Of a stretch of 64,000 nt of DNA, positions 9,262-20,941 are shown in pieces. Each line of letters begins with the position of its first letter. Position 1 is the stretch's first letter. Under the pieces are notes generated by a model that saw only the letters and a list, made by a program, of their open reading frames with translations, had not been told where the DNA came from and did not search any database. Origin of the DNA: Corynebacterium kroppenstedtii (GTDB taxonomy: Bacteria; Actinomycetota; Actinomycetes; Mycobacteriales; Mycobacteriaceae). The stretch spans positions 2,046,001-2,110,000 of the forward strand of contig NZ_CP069792.1 in assembly GCF_016894245.1 (NCBI RefSeq), given 5' to 3'. Both the position numbers and the translations under genes were made by a program.

Positions 9262-10260
9262 TTAGGACCTCATCTCTCGTCCGGTGATATCCAAGAAGAC
9301 GTCCTCAAGACTCCGATGGTCCACCGTTAGATCGGTAATTAGGATTCCTTGAGCACTAGCAGCGGCCGCTATAGCACCCACTGCTCCTGGGTTGGCCTGT
9401 CCGTCTACGCGGTAATGCTGTGGGCGCACAGCAGAGACACGAAGGGGTGGCTGGCTCACTTTCGGCGCGTCATCGGACCCCGCTTGGGCAGCACCTTTGC
9501 GGGTATTCTCTGCCAGAAAACTGTTCGCAGCCGATAAATCCAGCGCGCCCGACGTCGTTAAGGAAATTCGCGCATCGGCCGCGTTGGTTAATTCCTGTGT
9601 GGTCCCGTGGGCGACGACACGGCCATGATCAATGATCAACACGGTATCCGCTAATGATTCCGCTTCATCCATCATGTGGGTGGTGAGCAAAACGGTCACC
9701 CCATCCCGACGGAGGGAGCTGATTAAATCCCATACAGCTAATCGTGACTGAGCGTCCAAACCAGCAGTGGGTTCATCTAAGAAGATGACTTCCGGCCGGC
9801 CGACTAACGCACAGGCCAATGAGAGCCGCTGCTTCTGGCCACCACTGAGCCGACGGTACGGCGTTTGGGCATGGTCAGTCAGCCCGACGATCTCCAGAAG
9901 CCAGGAGGGATCTAGAGGATTCTGACTGTAACTCGCCAACAGAGACAGCATCTCTTTGACTCGGATTCCTGGGTATGAACCCCCGTTCTGGAGCATGATG
10001 CCGATACGGGCACGAATCTCGTCAGTTTGTGTTGACGGGTCCATCCCGAGAAGCTCAATCGATCCGGAATCGGGAGTCTGGAATCCCTCACACATTTCGA
10101 TCGTTGTGGTTTTACCGGCACCATTTGGGCCCAGCAGAGCGAAAACTTCGCCACGACGAACTGAAAAGCTGATGCCATCGACGGCCCGCCGGGATTTGAA
10201 AGTCCGGACGACGGAATCGAGGGTTAACGCATCACCACGCGAATTTTTCGAGTGAGTCAC
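9262..10260 (-). CDS. ABC transporter ATP-binding protein (DrrA-like)
   Basis: ATPase partner of the adjacent permease. Walker A GPNGAGKTTT, the signature RLSGGQKQRLSLACAL, Walker B EVIFLDEPTAGLD and switch-loop TTHMMDEAESLAD are intact. A C-terminal extension of about 100 residues after the NBD contains a Ser/Ala-rich stretch and ends SLEDVFLDITGREM, the usual tail of the CcmA/DrrA subfamily. The GTG start at 10260 has no ribosome-binding site but a TACACT box (10274-10269) ends 8 nt upstream, indicating a leaderless transcript and a promoter separate from mptB. Confidence 0.93.
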   Translation of the reverse strand: MTHSKNSRGDALTLDSVVRTFKSRRAVDGISFSVRRGEVFALLGPNGAGKTTTIEMCEGFQTPDSGSIELLGMDPSTQTDEIRARIGIMLQNGGSYPGIRVKEMLSLLASYSQNPLDPSWLLEIVGLTDHAQTPYRRLSGGQKQRLSLACALVGRPEVIFLDEPTAGLDAQSRLAVWDLISSLRRDGVTVLLTTHMMDEAESLADTVLIIDHGRVVAHGTTQELTNAADARISLTTSGALDLSAANSFLAENTRKGAAQAGSDDAPKVSQPPLRVSAVRPQHYRVDGQANPGAVGAIAAAASAQGILITDLTVDHRSLEDVFLDITGREMRS

Positions 10261-10313
10261 AGGGTACGAGTGTAGCGCGACGAACTGATACCGACAGAGA
10301 GACTCAGCGTTAA

Positions 10314-12161
10314 CTACCGCAGTGAACGCGACCGGTCACGATTGCCCGTGTTCTTCCTCGTCTTGTGTTGGGCGCTACGCGAGATTCTGGGCCTCGATGT
10401 GTGGTTGCGATCCACATGTCCAAGCACAATCCCTGGGGATCGAACCTCGATGACCTTGAGAATGAAATACCCCAGTACCGCCAAGACTAGGAAGCTTATT
10501 GCGGCGACGATATATGTTTGAGTCACGCTCCACGCAGGCAACTTCAGTCCGCGAGGAAGAACGAAGAAACTGAGAATGATGGAATAGATGACGGCCGTAT
10601 TTCTGAATAGAGGACGGTTCGCCCACGCAGCGAGCGGAATGATGGCCCACAACGCGTACCAAGGGTGAACAACGGGGAAAAGAAGAACGAGAACAAGCAT
10701 TCCGACCCCGTATCCACCGACGGGATGAAGGCGACCACGATAGGTCGCCACGAGCATGCGGACCATCCACAGCGCAGCAACAGCCAACCCCACCCCATGA
10801 ATAAACGACGTCATAGCCTCGGTATGGTCGCCCAGACCGAGCAGGCTTCCTAGGAAGCCAGCAAAAATACCGAGCAGCGTGGTAATCGACATCCAGCTGA
10901 CGATATCGGCTGCTCCGCCCTGCACGGTAAGCCATTGAAGGCCGAGGCCAGAAGCGAACGATAAGCCGACGACGAAAAACATCAACAGGGATCCGACGAT
11001 CACAGTGGCGAGCAGCCACGCATGTTTGCGGTGGATGGAGCGAATGAGTGTGACCCACACAAAGCCCAGCGCAACAATGCTGGTCACTTTGACCATGATC
11101 GCACAACAGATCGCTCCGACGCCGGCAACGAAATACAGTATGCTTCGCCGAGTGAACAGCGTCGACGCCGGCGTCGTCGGTTCTATAGAAGCCACGGAGG
11201 AAAACTCAGACCCGGACGAGGAGTCCTCCAACGGACGTTCGAAAGCTCTGAAGCACCATTCCATGCCGACCATCAATAGGCCGAGCATGATTGACTCGTT
11301 ATGGATACCGCCGACAAGGTGAAGAAGCGATAACGGGTTTAACACGCCAAGCCACAACGCAGCCGATGCCTCCACACCACAGCGGCGGGCGAGTTTGATG
11401 ACAGCCCATGCGCACAATGTTAGGCCGATAATTGACACCAGCCGGTAGAGGAAAACAGCCGCAATAATGTTCTCGTTGGTTAACCACGAGATCACTTGGC
11501 CACCCATGATGGCGACAGGTCCATAGGGGGACGGCGAGTGGGACCACACTAAAGGCACCGATCGAGCAAGAGGATCTGCTACGCCTAATAAATCAACCGG
11601 ACCACCTTGATACGGGTTGAGGCCTCGAGCTGCAATCGCACCCTGAGCTATATACGAATAAATGTCCTGGGTGAAGAGCGGAGCGGTAAAGCCCAGAGGG
11701 ATGACCCAGGCAACAAAGGTTCGAACCATCACCGGTGCGGTAGCCCAACCATGCCCTTGCTCCCGTGGCCCGGCTAAAGCGAAATACCCCATGAGTGCCC
11801 ACGCGGTAACGAGAAAACCGATGCCAACGAACACAAGCACAGTGGAAGTCAACAGCATTCGTCCCATGAGGTTGGCAATGGGGAAGTCCCAGAGCGTGTT
11901 GTCAACAACAGGCATCGCCCCTGCACCCCAACCCCCAATCATTATTAGGACGGATCCGAAGGCTCCAAGCCACCGCAATAATGCGAATCGGCGAAGATCG
12001 GAGACCCCGAACCGCTTCAGGCGTGGTCGCGCCGGCCCTTCACCGTGAAAAACTTCTGCGGATCGTGAACCAGCAACCCCAAACTCCGGGACAACGGACG
12101 AAATTTCCCGCCGGCTGAAGTCCAGGAATCGGCGGAAGAACGATGGCCCACGAGTGCCCAT
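10314..12161 (-). CDS. mptB: Polyprenol-phosphomannose-dependent alpha-1,6-mannosyltransferase MptB
   Basis: Multi-membrane-spanning GT-C glycosyltransferase that uses polyprenyl-phosphomannose to extend the alpha-1,6-mannan core of lipomannan/lipoarabinomannan on the outer face of the membrane. The protein (615 residues) has a basic cytoplasmic N-tail of about 55 residues and about a dozen hydrophobic segments. The first extracytoplasmic loop carries TQDIYSYIAQGAIAARGLNPYQ, the acidic/aromatic GT-C loop, followed by VWSHSPSPYGP. A Ser/Thr-rich loop interrupts the middle (EDSSSGSEFSSVASIEPT). GGGAGGACC lies before the ATG. It is divergent from sufR, as I recall for C. glutamicum. Confidence 0.9.
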   Translation of the reverse strand: MGTRGPSFFRRFLDFSRREISSVVPEFGVAGSRSAEVFHGEGPARPRLKRFGVSDLRRFALLRWLGAFGSVLIMIGGWGAGAMPVVDNTLWDFPIANLMGRMLLTSTVLVFVGIGFLVTAWALMGYFALAGPREQGHGWATAPVMVRTFVAWVIPLGFTAPLFTQDIYSYIAQGAIAARGLNPYQGGPVDLLGVADPLARSVPLVWSHSPSPYGPVAIMGGQVISWLTNENIIAAVFLYRLVSIIGLTLCAWAVIKLARRCGVEASAALWLGVLNPLSLLHLVGGIHNESIMLGLLMVGMEWCFRAFERPLEDSSSGSEFSSVASIEPTTPASTLFTRRSILYFVAGVGAICCAIMVKVTSIVALGFVWVTLIRSIHRKHAWLLATVIVGSLLMFFVVGLSFASGLGLQWLTVQGGAADIVSWMSITTLLGIFAGFLGSLLGLGDHTEAMTSFIHGVGLAVAALWMVRMLVATYRGRLHPVGGYGVGMLVLVLLFPVVHPWYALWAIIPLAAWANRPLFRNTAVIYSIILSFFVLPRGLKLPAWSVTQTYIVAAISFLVLAVLGYFILKVIEVRSPGIVLGHVDRNHTSRPRISRSAQHKTRKNTGNRDRSRSLR

Positions 12162-12610
12162 GTGTAGGTCCTCCCATCGTTTCCCCGCTAGTTCTTACTG
12201 TCAGCGCATAAGGTCCACGCGCTGCATGTTCAAGCGCACTGTGTCCCTCAAATTCAAGCACGCCCACTCCAAGGCATTGCCATCACGTCGAGTGTAGTCA
12301 ACGTCGCCGGCTGAATCGTTTTTGTGTCCCCCCCCGTCCGGACTAGCAAAACAAACCGTAATTCACCCCCTCTGTGTAGGAATAGAATTCCGACACACTA
12401 ATGTTGTGTAAAGTGTGATAGCGCAGGTGGGGACAGCCCCACGCTATGCACCGTCGTGGGCAGAGACCTCCATGTGCGGCCTCATCCCCACGACACTTCA
12501 CGTGTGACGGCGTGAAACACAAAGCGATCTTGGGCTTACACGCCGGATGACAAGCAGCGACGAAACTCCGCCCTATCGGATGCTTCGTTTTCGTGAGAGA
12601 GGAAGGCGCT
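12162..12610. promoter_or_regulatory. mptB/sufR divergent promoter region
   Basis: 449 nt without a gene. It holds a run of eight C residues near 12331-12338, a candidate SufR operator at 12395-12409, and -10-like boxes TAGAAT (12383-12388) and TAATGT (12399-12404) close to that operator. The sequence from about 12420 to 12590 is GC-rich untranslated leader of the suf operon if transcription starts near the operator. A short frame at 12547-12753 overlaps sufR in another frame and is not credible. Confidence 0.5.
12395..12409 (+). promoter_or_regulatory. Candidate SufR operator
   Basis: The sequence reads ACACT-N5-TGTGT, followed after three bases by GTGTGA. As I recall, the mycobacterial SufR site is described as ACACT-N5-TGTGA, so this differs at the last position. 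It overlaps candidate -10 boxes about 200 nt upstream of sufR. The position fits autorepression of the suf operon when SufR carries its cluster. Confidence 0.5.
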
Positions 12611-13345
12611 ATGAACGACCATGCCCCCGGACCAGAGGGCCAGACTCGTCAACGCATCATGTCTCTCCTCCTGCACCACGGAACGATGAGCGCATCCGAG
12701 CTAAGCAAAGAGCTGAAGTTAAGCGCTGCAGGAGTTCGACGCCATGTCGATAATCTGGTCTCCGACGGCTTAGCGGAAGAGGCACCAGCAACAGGTGGAG
12801 CGCCTCGCGGACGTGGCCGCCCAGCCCGCGTTTTCCGGTTAACCGATAAAGGAAGAGGCAACTTTGGCTACGACTATGACCGCGTCGCAGTACTAGCTCT
12901 CGAAGCGCTACGAGATGCCGGTGGCCCTAACGCTGTTATTCACTTCGCACAGCAACGGATGAGCGATATTCTTCGCGAAGCGGGGCTGGATGACGAGATT
13001 TCCGACCTTGCTGACCCCGACGATGTCGAGGCCATGGTCACCAAAGTTGCTGATGCCCTGAGCAAACACGGGTACGCAGCAACTGTGGACAAAGCTGGTG
13101 GTGGAATCCAAATCTGTCGCCATCATTGCCCTATCCAAGGAGTCGCTGAGCATTTTCCTGAGATGTGCGCCGCTGAACACGAGGCGGTTCGTGAGGTCTT
13201 AGGCCACCACACTCAACCTTTAGCCACCATCGTTGATGGGAACGGCGTGTGCACAACGCATATTCCCTTGGAACCCGTTATCAACCAGAAGCGCGATAAG
13301 GGGAGTGGCGATAAACGCCACCCAGCTTCGTCAACATCATCATGA
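12611..13345 (+). CDS. sufR: Fe-S-responsive transcriptional repressor SufR
   Basis: DeoR/ArsR-like winged-helix regulator that senses Fe-S status and controls the suf operon. The N-terminal helix-turn-helix reads TMSASELSKELKLSAAGVRRHVDNL, with a Gly/Arg-rich wing (GGAPRGRGRPARVF). Three cluster-ligand cysteines lie in CRHHC...EMC (about residues 169, 173 and 186 from this start), with a fourth Cys at about 214. The longer frame from 12593 is rejected because GAGAGAGGAAGG ideally precedes the ATG at 12611. It is the first gene of the operon, 75 nt before sufB. Confidence 0.93.
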   Translation: MNDHAPGPEGQTRQRIMSLLLHHGTMSASELSKELKLSAAGVRRHVDNLVSDGLAEEAPATGGAPRGRGRPARVFRLTDKGRGNFGYDYDRVAVLALEALRDAGGPNAVIHFAQQRMSDILREAGLDDEISDLADPDDVEAMVTKVADALSKHGYAATVDKAGGGIQICRHHCPIQGVAEHFPEMCAAEHEAVREVLGHHTQPLATIVDGNGVCTTHIPLEPVINQKRDKGSGDKRHPASSTSS

Positions 13346-13420
13346 GTCCATAATCTGCCTAAATTTTCACTTCCGGAAAATTGACCATCATCACACGCAA
13401 CATAAGAGGAGTCACAGCTC

Positions 13421-14875
13421 ATGACCCAAACACCGACAGCTCCTGCCGGGCCACAATCATCACCACAAAGTGATGAAGAGATCATTGAATCCATCGGAGG
13501 TGGATATAACTACGGATGGCATGACAGCGACGTAGCCGGAGCCTCTGCACGGCGCGGCATTGATGAAGATGTTGTTAAGGACATCTCAGCAAAAAAGAGT
13601 GAGCCGGAATGGATGTTGAAGAACCGTCTCAAGGCTCTCTCCGTCTTCCAGAAGAAGCCGGTGCCTAACTGGGGCGCGGACCTGTCCGGAATCGACTTCG
13701 ACCAGATCAAATACTTCGTCCGCTCCACAGAAAAACAAGCCGCGACGTGGGATGACCTTCCAGAGGACATTAAAAACACCTACGACCGCATTGGTATCCC
13801 AGAGGCAGAAAAAGAGCGCCTCGTCGCAGGCGTCGCCGCACAGTACGAATCTGAGGTTGTCTATCACCAAATCCGTAAGGATCTGGAAAAACAAGGCGTC
13901 ATTTTCGTTGATACCGACACGGCTTTGAGAGACTATCCCGAATTGTTTAAAGAGTATTTCGGGACCGTTATTCCAGCCGGTGACAATAAATTCGCTGCAC
14001 TGAACACCGCGGTGTGGTCAGGCGGTTCATTTATTTACGTGCCAAAGGGCGTCCACGTCGAAATCCCTCTTCAGGCCTACTTCCGCATTAATACGGAGAA
14101 CATGGGTCAATTCGAGCGCACGTTGATCATCGTCGACGAAGATGCCTATGTTCACTACGTTGAGGGATGTACGGCGCCTATCTATAAGACTGATTCTCTG
14201 CACTCAGCTGTCGTCGAGATCATTGTTAAAAAAGGTGGTCGTTGCCGGTACACGACCATCCAGAACTGGTCTAACAATGTCTATAACCTGGTCACCAAGC
14301 GCACGAAGTGCGAAGAGGGTGCCACCATGGAGTGGATCGATGGCAACATCGGGTCCAAGGTTTCGATGAAATATCCCGCCGTGTGGATGACCGGGCCGTA
14401 CTCCCGTGGCGAGGTTCTCTCCGTCGCGATGGCGGGCGAAGGCCAGTACCAGGACACTGGCGCCAAGATGGTGCACATGGCTCCTCACACGAGTTCCAAC
14501 ATTGTGTCGAAATCAGTTGCTCGCGGGGGTGGGCGTGCGGCCTACCGTGGCCTCGTCAAAGTTAATCCGAACGCGCATCACTGCACGGCCAATGTCGAAT
14601 GTGATGCCTTGCTTGTCGATAAGATTTCGCGGTCGGACACCTATCCCTACAATGACATCCGCAATGACCACGTGTCCCTTGGCCACGAGGCTACGGTCTC
14701 TAAAGTGTCTGAGGATCAACTCTTCTATCTCATGAGCCGAGGCCTCGCTGAGGACGACGCCATGGCGATGATCGTTCGTGGCTTTGTCGAGCCCATTGCG
14801 AAAGAGTTGCCCATGGAATATGCCCTCGAACTCAATCGCCTCATTGAATTGCAAATGGAAGGATCCGTGGGATAG
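13421..14875 (+). CDS. sufB: Fe-S cluster scaffold subunit SufB
   Basis: Core component of the SufBC2D scaffold on which Fe-S clusters are built in the cytosol. The 484-residue sequence shows the family landmarks [62 protein letters not shown] and the C-terminal [49 protein letters not shown] is 9 nt upstream of the ATG. No intein is present (some actinobacterial SufB proteins contain one). The stop is directly followed by the sufD ATG. Confidence 0.97.
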   Translation: MTQTPTAPAGPQSSPQSDEEIIESIGGGYNYGWHDSDVAGASARRGIDEDVVKDISAKKSEPEWMLKNRLKALSVFQKKPVPNWGADLSGIDFDQIKYFVRSTEKQAATWDDLPEDIKNTYDRIGIPEAEKERLVAGVAAQYESEVVYHQIRKDLEKQGVIFVDTDTALRDYPELFKEYFGTVIPAGDNKFAALNTAVWSGGSFIYVPKGVHVEIPLQAYFRINTENMGQFERTLIIVDEDAYVHYVEGCTAPIYKTDSLHSAVVEIIVKKGGRCRYTTIQNWSNNVYNLVTKRTKCEEGATMEWIDGNIGSKVSMKYPAVWMTGPYSRGEVLSVAMAGEGQYQDTGAKMVHMAPHTSSNIVSKSVARGGGRAAYRGLVKVNPNAHHCTANVECDALLVDKISRSDTYPYNDIRNDHVSLGHEATVSKVSEDQLFYLMSRGLAEDDAMAMIVRGFVEPIAKELPMEYALELNRLIELQMEGSVG

Positions 14876-16138
14876 ATGACTGACGTACTCAAGGCCGAGG
14901 AAGTCGAAGCTGCTGCCGACAAGGCAAAAGAAGTCGGTGCTTTCGACGCGAACACAACCAACACCACAGGGGCTAAAACAAAAGGCGACGTATTTACGTC
15001 ATTCAATGTAGACGACTTCTCCGTCCCTCGCGGCCGCGACGAAGATTGGCGTTTCACTCCCTTGCGGCGGCTCAACGGGCTTCACGACGGGTCGTTTCCG
15101 GGTGAACACGCACCGAAACCAGTCAGCGCAGATATCCCCGACGGAACATCTGGCGTACACGTAGAAGAGGTTCCGGCCGACGATGACCGCCTTCGCGCAG
15201 CCGGAGCCCCCGTGGATCGCGTCGGTGCGCAGGTCTTCGCCAGCCTTCAACGCGGAACCGTACTCACCATCGACGACAACACCGTTGTCGACGGTGATAT
15301 TACGTTGACGTTCACGGGAACTGGCCCCGACACCACGTCCTTCGGAGCACTGGCCGTCATCGCTGGTGAACACGCCGAAGCCAACGTCGTGCTCCGGTTC
15401 GAAGGACATGGCAACTACGCAGACTTCCACTCGTACTCGATTGGAACAGGTGCACATATCAACGTCGCCATTATCGACGATATGGATGACGACGCCGTCC
15501 ATCTAGCCAACGAGCAGCTCCGATTGGATCGTGACGCCGTCATGCGCCACGGATACAGCGCCTTCGGTGGCTCCGTGGTGCGCAATATCTCCCACGTAGC
15601 GTTCAAAGCGCCCGGGGCAGATTGCGAACTCTCCGGCGTGTACTTTGCCGACGACGGACAATACTTCGAGCAACGTCTACTCGTTGACCACTCTGAGGCG
15701 AATTGCCGCTCCAACGTGATGTACAAAGGGGCACTCCAAGGCGATCCGAACTCGGACCTCCCCGAAACACGCACAGCGTGGGTTGGCGACGCACTGATCC
15801 GTGCACAGGCCGACAACACGGACACGTACGAGAAAAACATGAACCTCGTTTTGTCCGAGGGCGCGCGCGCAGATGCCGTTCCGAACCTCGAAATCGCCAC
15901 CGGCGAAATCATTGGCGCTGGTCACGCGGCCACCGTCGGACGCTTCGACGACGAACAGCTCTACTACCTGATGAGCCGTGGGATCCCCGAGCCCGTTGCC
16001 CGACGCCTTATCGTCCACGGATTCTTCACCGAAGTCATTTCACGAATCCCGATACCGGCCGTCCAAGATGAACTCGAAAAACGCGTCTCCGAGGAACTCG
16101 ACACTGTCAGCCTCGACGAGCTGAATTCACTGAGCTAA
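14876..16138 (+). CDS. sufD: Fe-S cluster assembly protein SufD
   Basis: SufB paralogue forming the SufBC2D complex. The N-terminal part is variable and acidic; the conserved core follows RGRDEDWRFTPLRRLNGL. A beta-helix region carries HVAFKAPGADCELSGVYFADDGQYFEQRLLVDHSEANCRSNVMYKGAL, and the C-terminus has GHAATVGRFDDEQLYYLMSRGIPEPVARRLIVHGFF, including the conserved His. The ATG immediately follows the sufB stop, so translational coupling is expected. Confidence 0.96.
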   Translation: MTDVLKAEEVEAAADKAKEVGAFDANTTNTTGAKTKGDVFTSFNVDDFSVPRGRDEDWRFTPLRRLNGLHDGSFPGEHAPKPVSADIPDGTSGVHVEEVPADDDRLRAAGAPVDRVGAQVFASLQRGTVLTIDDNTVVDGDITLTFTGTGPDTTSFGALAVIAGEHAEANVVLRFEGHGNYADFHSYSIGTGAHINVAIIDDMDDDAVHLANEQLRLDRDAVMRHGYSAFGGSVVRNISHVAFKAPGADCELSGVYFADDGQYFEQRLLVDHSEANCRSNVMYKGALQGDPNSDLPETRTAWVGDALIRAQADNTDTYEKNMNLVLSEGARADAVPNLEIATGEIIGAGHAATVGRFDDEQLYYLMSRGIPEPVARRLIVHGFFTEVISRIPIPAVQDELEKRVSEELDTVSLDELNSLS

Positions 16139-16195
16139 TCCATCCACCGTGCGTCACTAGCTGTATCTCACGGATCATCAAACACAAGGAGAACA

Positions 16196-16954
16196 ATGAG
16201 TACCCTCGAAATTCGCGACCTCGAAGCTGTCGTCAAGCCTACTGAACCAGGGGAAGAGCCAAAGCAAATCCTTAAGGGCGTCAACCTGACCATCAACTCA
16301 GGTGAGACCCACGCGATCATGGGACCTAATGGATCGGGCAAGTCAACGTTGTCATACACCATTGCTGGCCATCCTCGTTATGAAGTCACCGGTGGGGAAG
16401 TGCTATTAGACGGCGAAAACATCATCGACATGTCTGTGGATGAACGAGCCCGAGCCGGTTTGTTCCTCGCTATGCAGTACCCGGTCGAGGTCCCCGGCGT
16501 GTCAATGGCTAACTTCCTCCGCACGTCAGCAACCGCGGTGCGTGGAGAAGCTCCACGGCTCCGTGACTGGATCAAAGAAGTTAAGGACGCCCAAAAAGAG
16601 CTAAAAATCGACACCTCATTTTCCGAGCGTGCCGTCAATGAAGGTTTCTCCGGTGGCGAAAAGAAGCGTCACGAAATTCTGCAGCTTTCGTTGCTCAAAC
16701 CCAAGTTCGCCATTCTCGACGAGACAGACTCCGGACTCGACGTCGATGCCCTTCGTATCGTTTCCCAAGGGATCAACGACTACAAAGAGCAGAACAATGG
16801 CGGAATCATGCTCATTACGCACTATAAGCGCATTCTGAACTATGTGCGCCCTGACTTTGTGCACGTCTTCGCCAACGGCCGCGTCGTTACGACTGGTGGC
16901 CCTGAGCTCGCCGACAAGCTCGAAGAAGAAGGCTACGACGCTTTCGTAGGCTAA
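16196..16954 (+). CDS. sufC: Fe-S cluster assembly ATPase SufC
   Basis: ABC-type ATPase that drives conformational change in the SufBCD scaffold. Walker A MGPNGSGKST is at residues 42-51, the signature reads GFSGGEKKRHEILQ, Walker B FAILDETDSGLD and the switch His lies in LITHYKRILNYV. Length (252) is typical. AAGGAG is well placed before the ATG. It is followed, before sufS, by a strong hairpin with a T-run, so the operon is probably partly terminated here. Confidence 0.97.
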   Translation: MSTLEIRDLEAVVKPTEPGEEPKQILKGVNLTINSGETHAIMGPNGSGKSTLSYTIAGHPRYEVTGGEVLLDGENIIDMSVDERARAGLFLAMQYPVEVPGVSMANFLRTSATAVRGEAPRLRDWIKEVKDAQKELKIDTSFSERAVNEGFSGGEKKRHEILQLSLLKPKFAILDETDSGLDVDALRIVSQGINDYKEQNNGGIMLITHYKRILNYVRPDFVHVFANGRVVTTGGPELADKLEEEGYDAFVG

Positions 16955-16964
16955 CCAGCCCCAC

Positions 16965-18829
<1,865 letters not shown>

Positions 18830-18968
18830 TCTTCGGTCGATAGCCTTTATTGGTTATACCGGACTGAGCATCATCAATGCTTTATGGGACTAGAAACAAT
18901 CAGTGGAAACAATGACAGCCGGGTAATCCCCGTAGACAGCGCCCATCCAGGAAGAACGAGGAGTTCCA

Positions 18969-19430
18969 ATGGCACAAGACGACACGACCACACAAGATCA
19001 AGCTGCCAGTTCGTACGAATCCTATGACGACGCAGGTTCGGTAACGGGACCGGGAACGGGGATGGATGGCTCCATCCCCAGCGTTCCGGATCTACCGCCC
19101 ATGGACGATGACCAGCAGAAAATCGCTAATGCGGTCCAGGACAGCCTGTACGATGTCGTCGACCCTGAGCTCGGCATCAACGTTGTTGATCTCGGGTTGG
19201 TTTACGACATTTGGGTCGACGACGATGACAATGTTGTGGTCTACATGACATTGACCTCTCCTGCCTGCCCGCTCACTGACATGCTGGAAGACCAGTCAAC
19301 AGATGCCGTGGTCGGCCGCGGTATTGCTGACAATATGCGTATTGAGTGGGTGTGGACTCCGCCGTGGGGACCACACATGATTACTGAAGAGGGCAGAGAG
19401 CAACTCCGTGCCCTCGGGTTCGCTGTCTAG
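18969..19430 (+). CDS. sufT: SufT-like MIP18/DUF59 Fe-S maturation protein
   Basis: Small accessory factor of the MIP18 family, thought to help Fe-S cluster maturation or carriage. The conserved part begins at about residue 52 (QDSLYDVVDPELGINVVDLGLVYDI), then YMTLTSPACPLTDMLEDQ with the conserved Cys, and WTPPWGPHMITEEGREQLRALGF at the end. The first 50 residues are acidic and low-complexity. GAGGAG is 5 nt before the ATG. It is last in the suf operon, 139 nt after sufU. The gap holds no terminator that I can see. Confidence 0.9.
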   Translation: MAQDDTTTQDQAASSYESYDDAGSVTGPGTGMDGSIPSVPDLPPMDDDQQKIANAVQDSLYDVVDPELGINVVDLGLVYDIWVDDDDNVVVYMTLTSPACPLTDMLEDQSTDAVVGRGIADNMRIEWVWTPPWGPHMITEEGREQLRALGFAV

Positions 19431-19479
19431 CTCGGCTTGAGTTCGGGCATTTCGTGCCGACGTGAACCACCGACCCGAC

Positions 19480-20790
19480 TTACCGACGTGGGAGCGGGGT
19501 GGCACTCCCACGCCACAGAGACATAAACATGCGTCGGGCCAGTGAACGTTTGGCTTTACGTTCCTGTCGTGAATGTCCGTCCGGTTTAATCATCACCCTC
19601 ACGAGGCGAGCGACGACGGACACCATGGATCGGGCGATATCCAACCCGTGAGAGGACGTCAGGTAGTCGCGAATCCGTGGCGGGGACATGGCGAAGAATT
19701 CGCGATAAAACAGGCGCATCTCCTCTGGTTTCAGTTGGAGCGTTGCGCCCAAGCCACGCCGTTGAAGCCATCCTGCCACCCATCCTCCAGGAGGCCCGTG
19801 TACTGCTCCGACGGTACGTTGAAGAAGGCTCGGGTATCGGGCCCAATGGGCAGCCCAGCCGATTTCTTTATCAGCGCGATCTATCGCAGTTCCGATGCTG
19901 TAACCAGTGGCAGCGTGCATCAATCCCGCAGCTGCACCCCATGGAAAAATGCTTGTCACACCGTTGTTTCGACGTGTTACGTGCGGGATTCGTCGTCGTA
20001 GGGGTGCGACGGGAAAACTCACGACTTCCTCGCGAACAGCGTGCCGACGCGCGGTTTCTGGATCAATACCGAGCTGTTCGAGTCGCCGGTCGAGCGCCCA
20101 TCGCAAATGTTCCACTTGCGCTGTTTCGGAATGTGGCGAGTGCTCAGGCCCGCGGCATGATGTTGCGACAATTGTTTCCTCGATCAGCCATCGGCCGTGT
20201 CCCAGAGGCATCCGATAGTTGAACGTCATACGAGAAAATGCATCAACGCCTGGATGGGCCGTCGTCGATGCACCGTCATCGGATGTCGGGCGGGAACAAG
20301 AAGCACTGTCAGGTAATGTTCGCATGTCCATCAGCACTGACCGACGGTGGTCGCGCGGTAGAAGATGCTCGGGGAGGACTAGCCCTACCGCGAGTTGCCG
20401 AACTGGGAGGAAACCACCGCTCGACGCGCGTGTATCAATGACCACGTGCCCGTCGTCACGCGTGGAGTCATACCACTGGTCGTGAATAGATAGAGATTGC
20501 GTGCCGCCCGCGTCACGCAACTGGTCACGTAACGCATCCGGATTGAGAATGACATAGGTCTCCGGAAGGGCAACTTCCCAACCGTCGCCGCACACACGTG
20601 GCCGAGACTGGGAGAAATATGGATGCGGATGCTGACGTAGCCACTGCGGTATTTGGTGTGCCCACGCACCCATCGTCGGCGGGTAATGCGAACCATGTGG
20701 GTCCCAGCATTCCACGGAATAACCGGAACGGAGCGCAGCAACAGACGCTGCTGTTCCTGCAGGACCTAGCCCGACCACCGAAAAACGCAT
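19480..20790 (-). CDS. Lycopene cyclase-family flavoprotein
   Basis: Single-chain FAD-dependent cyclase-like protein of 436 residues. The N-terminal dinucleotide motif VVGLGPAGTAASVAALRSGYSVECWDPHG is followed by TMGAWAHQIPQWL, LMDMRTLP, FNYRMPLGHGRWLIEETIVAT and PWGAAAGLMHAATGYSIGTAIDRA. These match, in order, the CrtY/CrtL motif series, including the Glu-Glu-Thr motif. No other carotenoid gene is in the window. It is a different type from the heterodimeric C50 cyclases known in C. glutamicum, so the substrate is uncertain. The ATG is preceded by TACAGT (20802-20797) at 6 nt, suggesting a leaderless mRNA. A hairpin, GTGGGAG/CTCCCAC (19488-19511), lies over the 3' end. Confidence 0.8.
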   Translation of the reverse strand: MRFSVVGLGPAGTAASVAALRSGYSVECWDPHGSHYPPTMGAWAHQIPQWLRQHPHPYFSQSRPRVCGDGWEVALPETYVILNPDALRDQLRDAGGTQSLSIHDQWYDSTRDDGHVVIDTRASSGGFLPVRQLAVGLVLPEHLLPRDHRRSVLMDMRTLPDSASCSRPTSDDGASTTAHPGVDAFSRMTFNYRMPLGHGRWLIEETIVATSCRGPEHSPHSETAQVEHLRWALDRRLEQLGIDPETARRHAVREEVVSFPVAPLRRRIPHVTRRNNGVTSIFPWGAAAGLMHAATGYSIGTAIDRADKEIGWAAHWARYPSLLQRTVGAVHGPPGGWVAGWLQRRGLGATLQLKPEEMRLFYREFFAMSPPRIRDYLTSSHGLDIARSMVSVVARLVRVMIKPDGHSRQERKAKRSLARRMFMSLWRGSATPLPRR

Positions 20791-20941
20791 AACCTCACTG
20801 TATCGTCAGAGCAGCATCGGAACTGGAACGAGGATTAGCGAGGGGCAACACCGTCCGTAAAACACTGAGTAGTTCGCCCAACGGTAAGGCCATAGTCGAT
20901 GGTGTGAACAAAGCCGCGTCCACGCGATATACTGCCGGCTT

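Noticed and set aside
10375..11106. 243-codon frame on the minus strand inside mptB
   Set aside because: It is a shifted frame of mptB with Arg/His/Cys-rich composition and no family resemblance; mptB itself is well supported.
12547..12753. Short frame just before and overlapping sufR
   Set aside because: Arg/Pro-rich, overlaps sufR out of frame, and no ribosome-binding site.
19573..20222. Overlapping plus-strand frames opposite the lycopene cyclase gene
   Set aside because: The minus-strand protein has the ordered cyclase motifs; the opposite frames have none.
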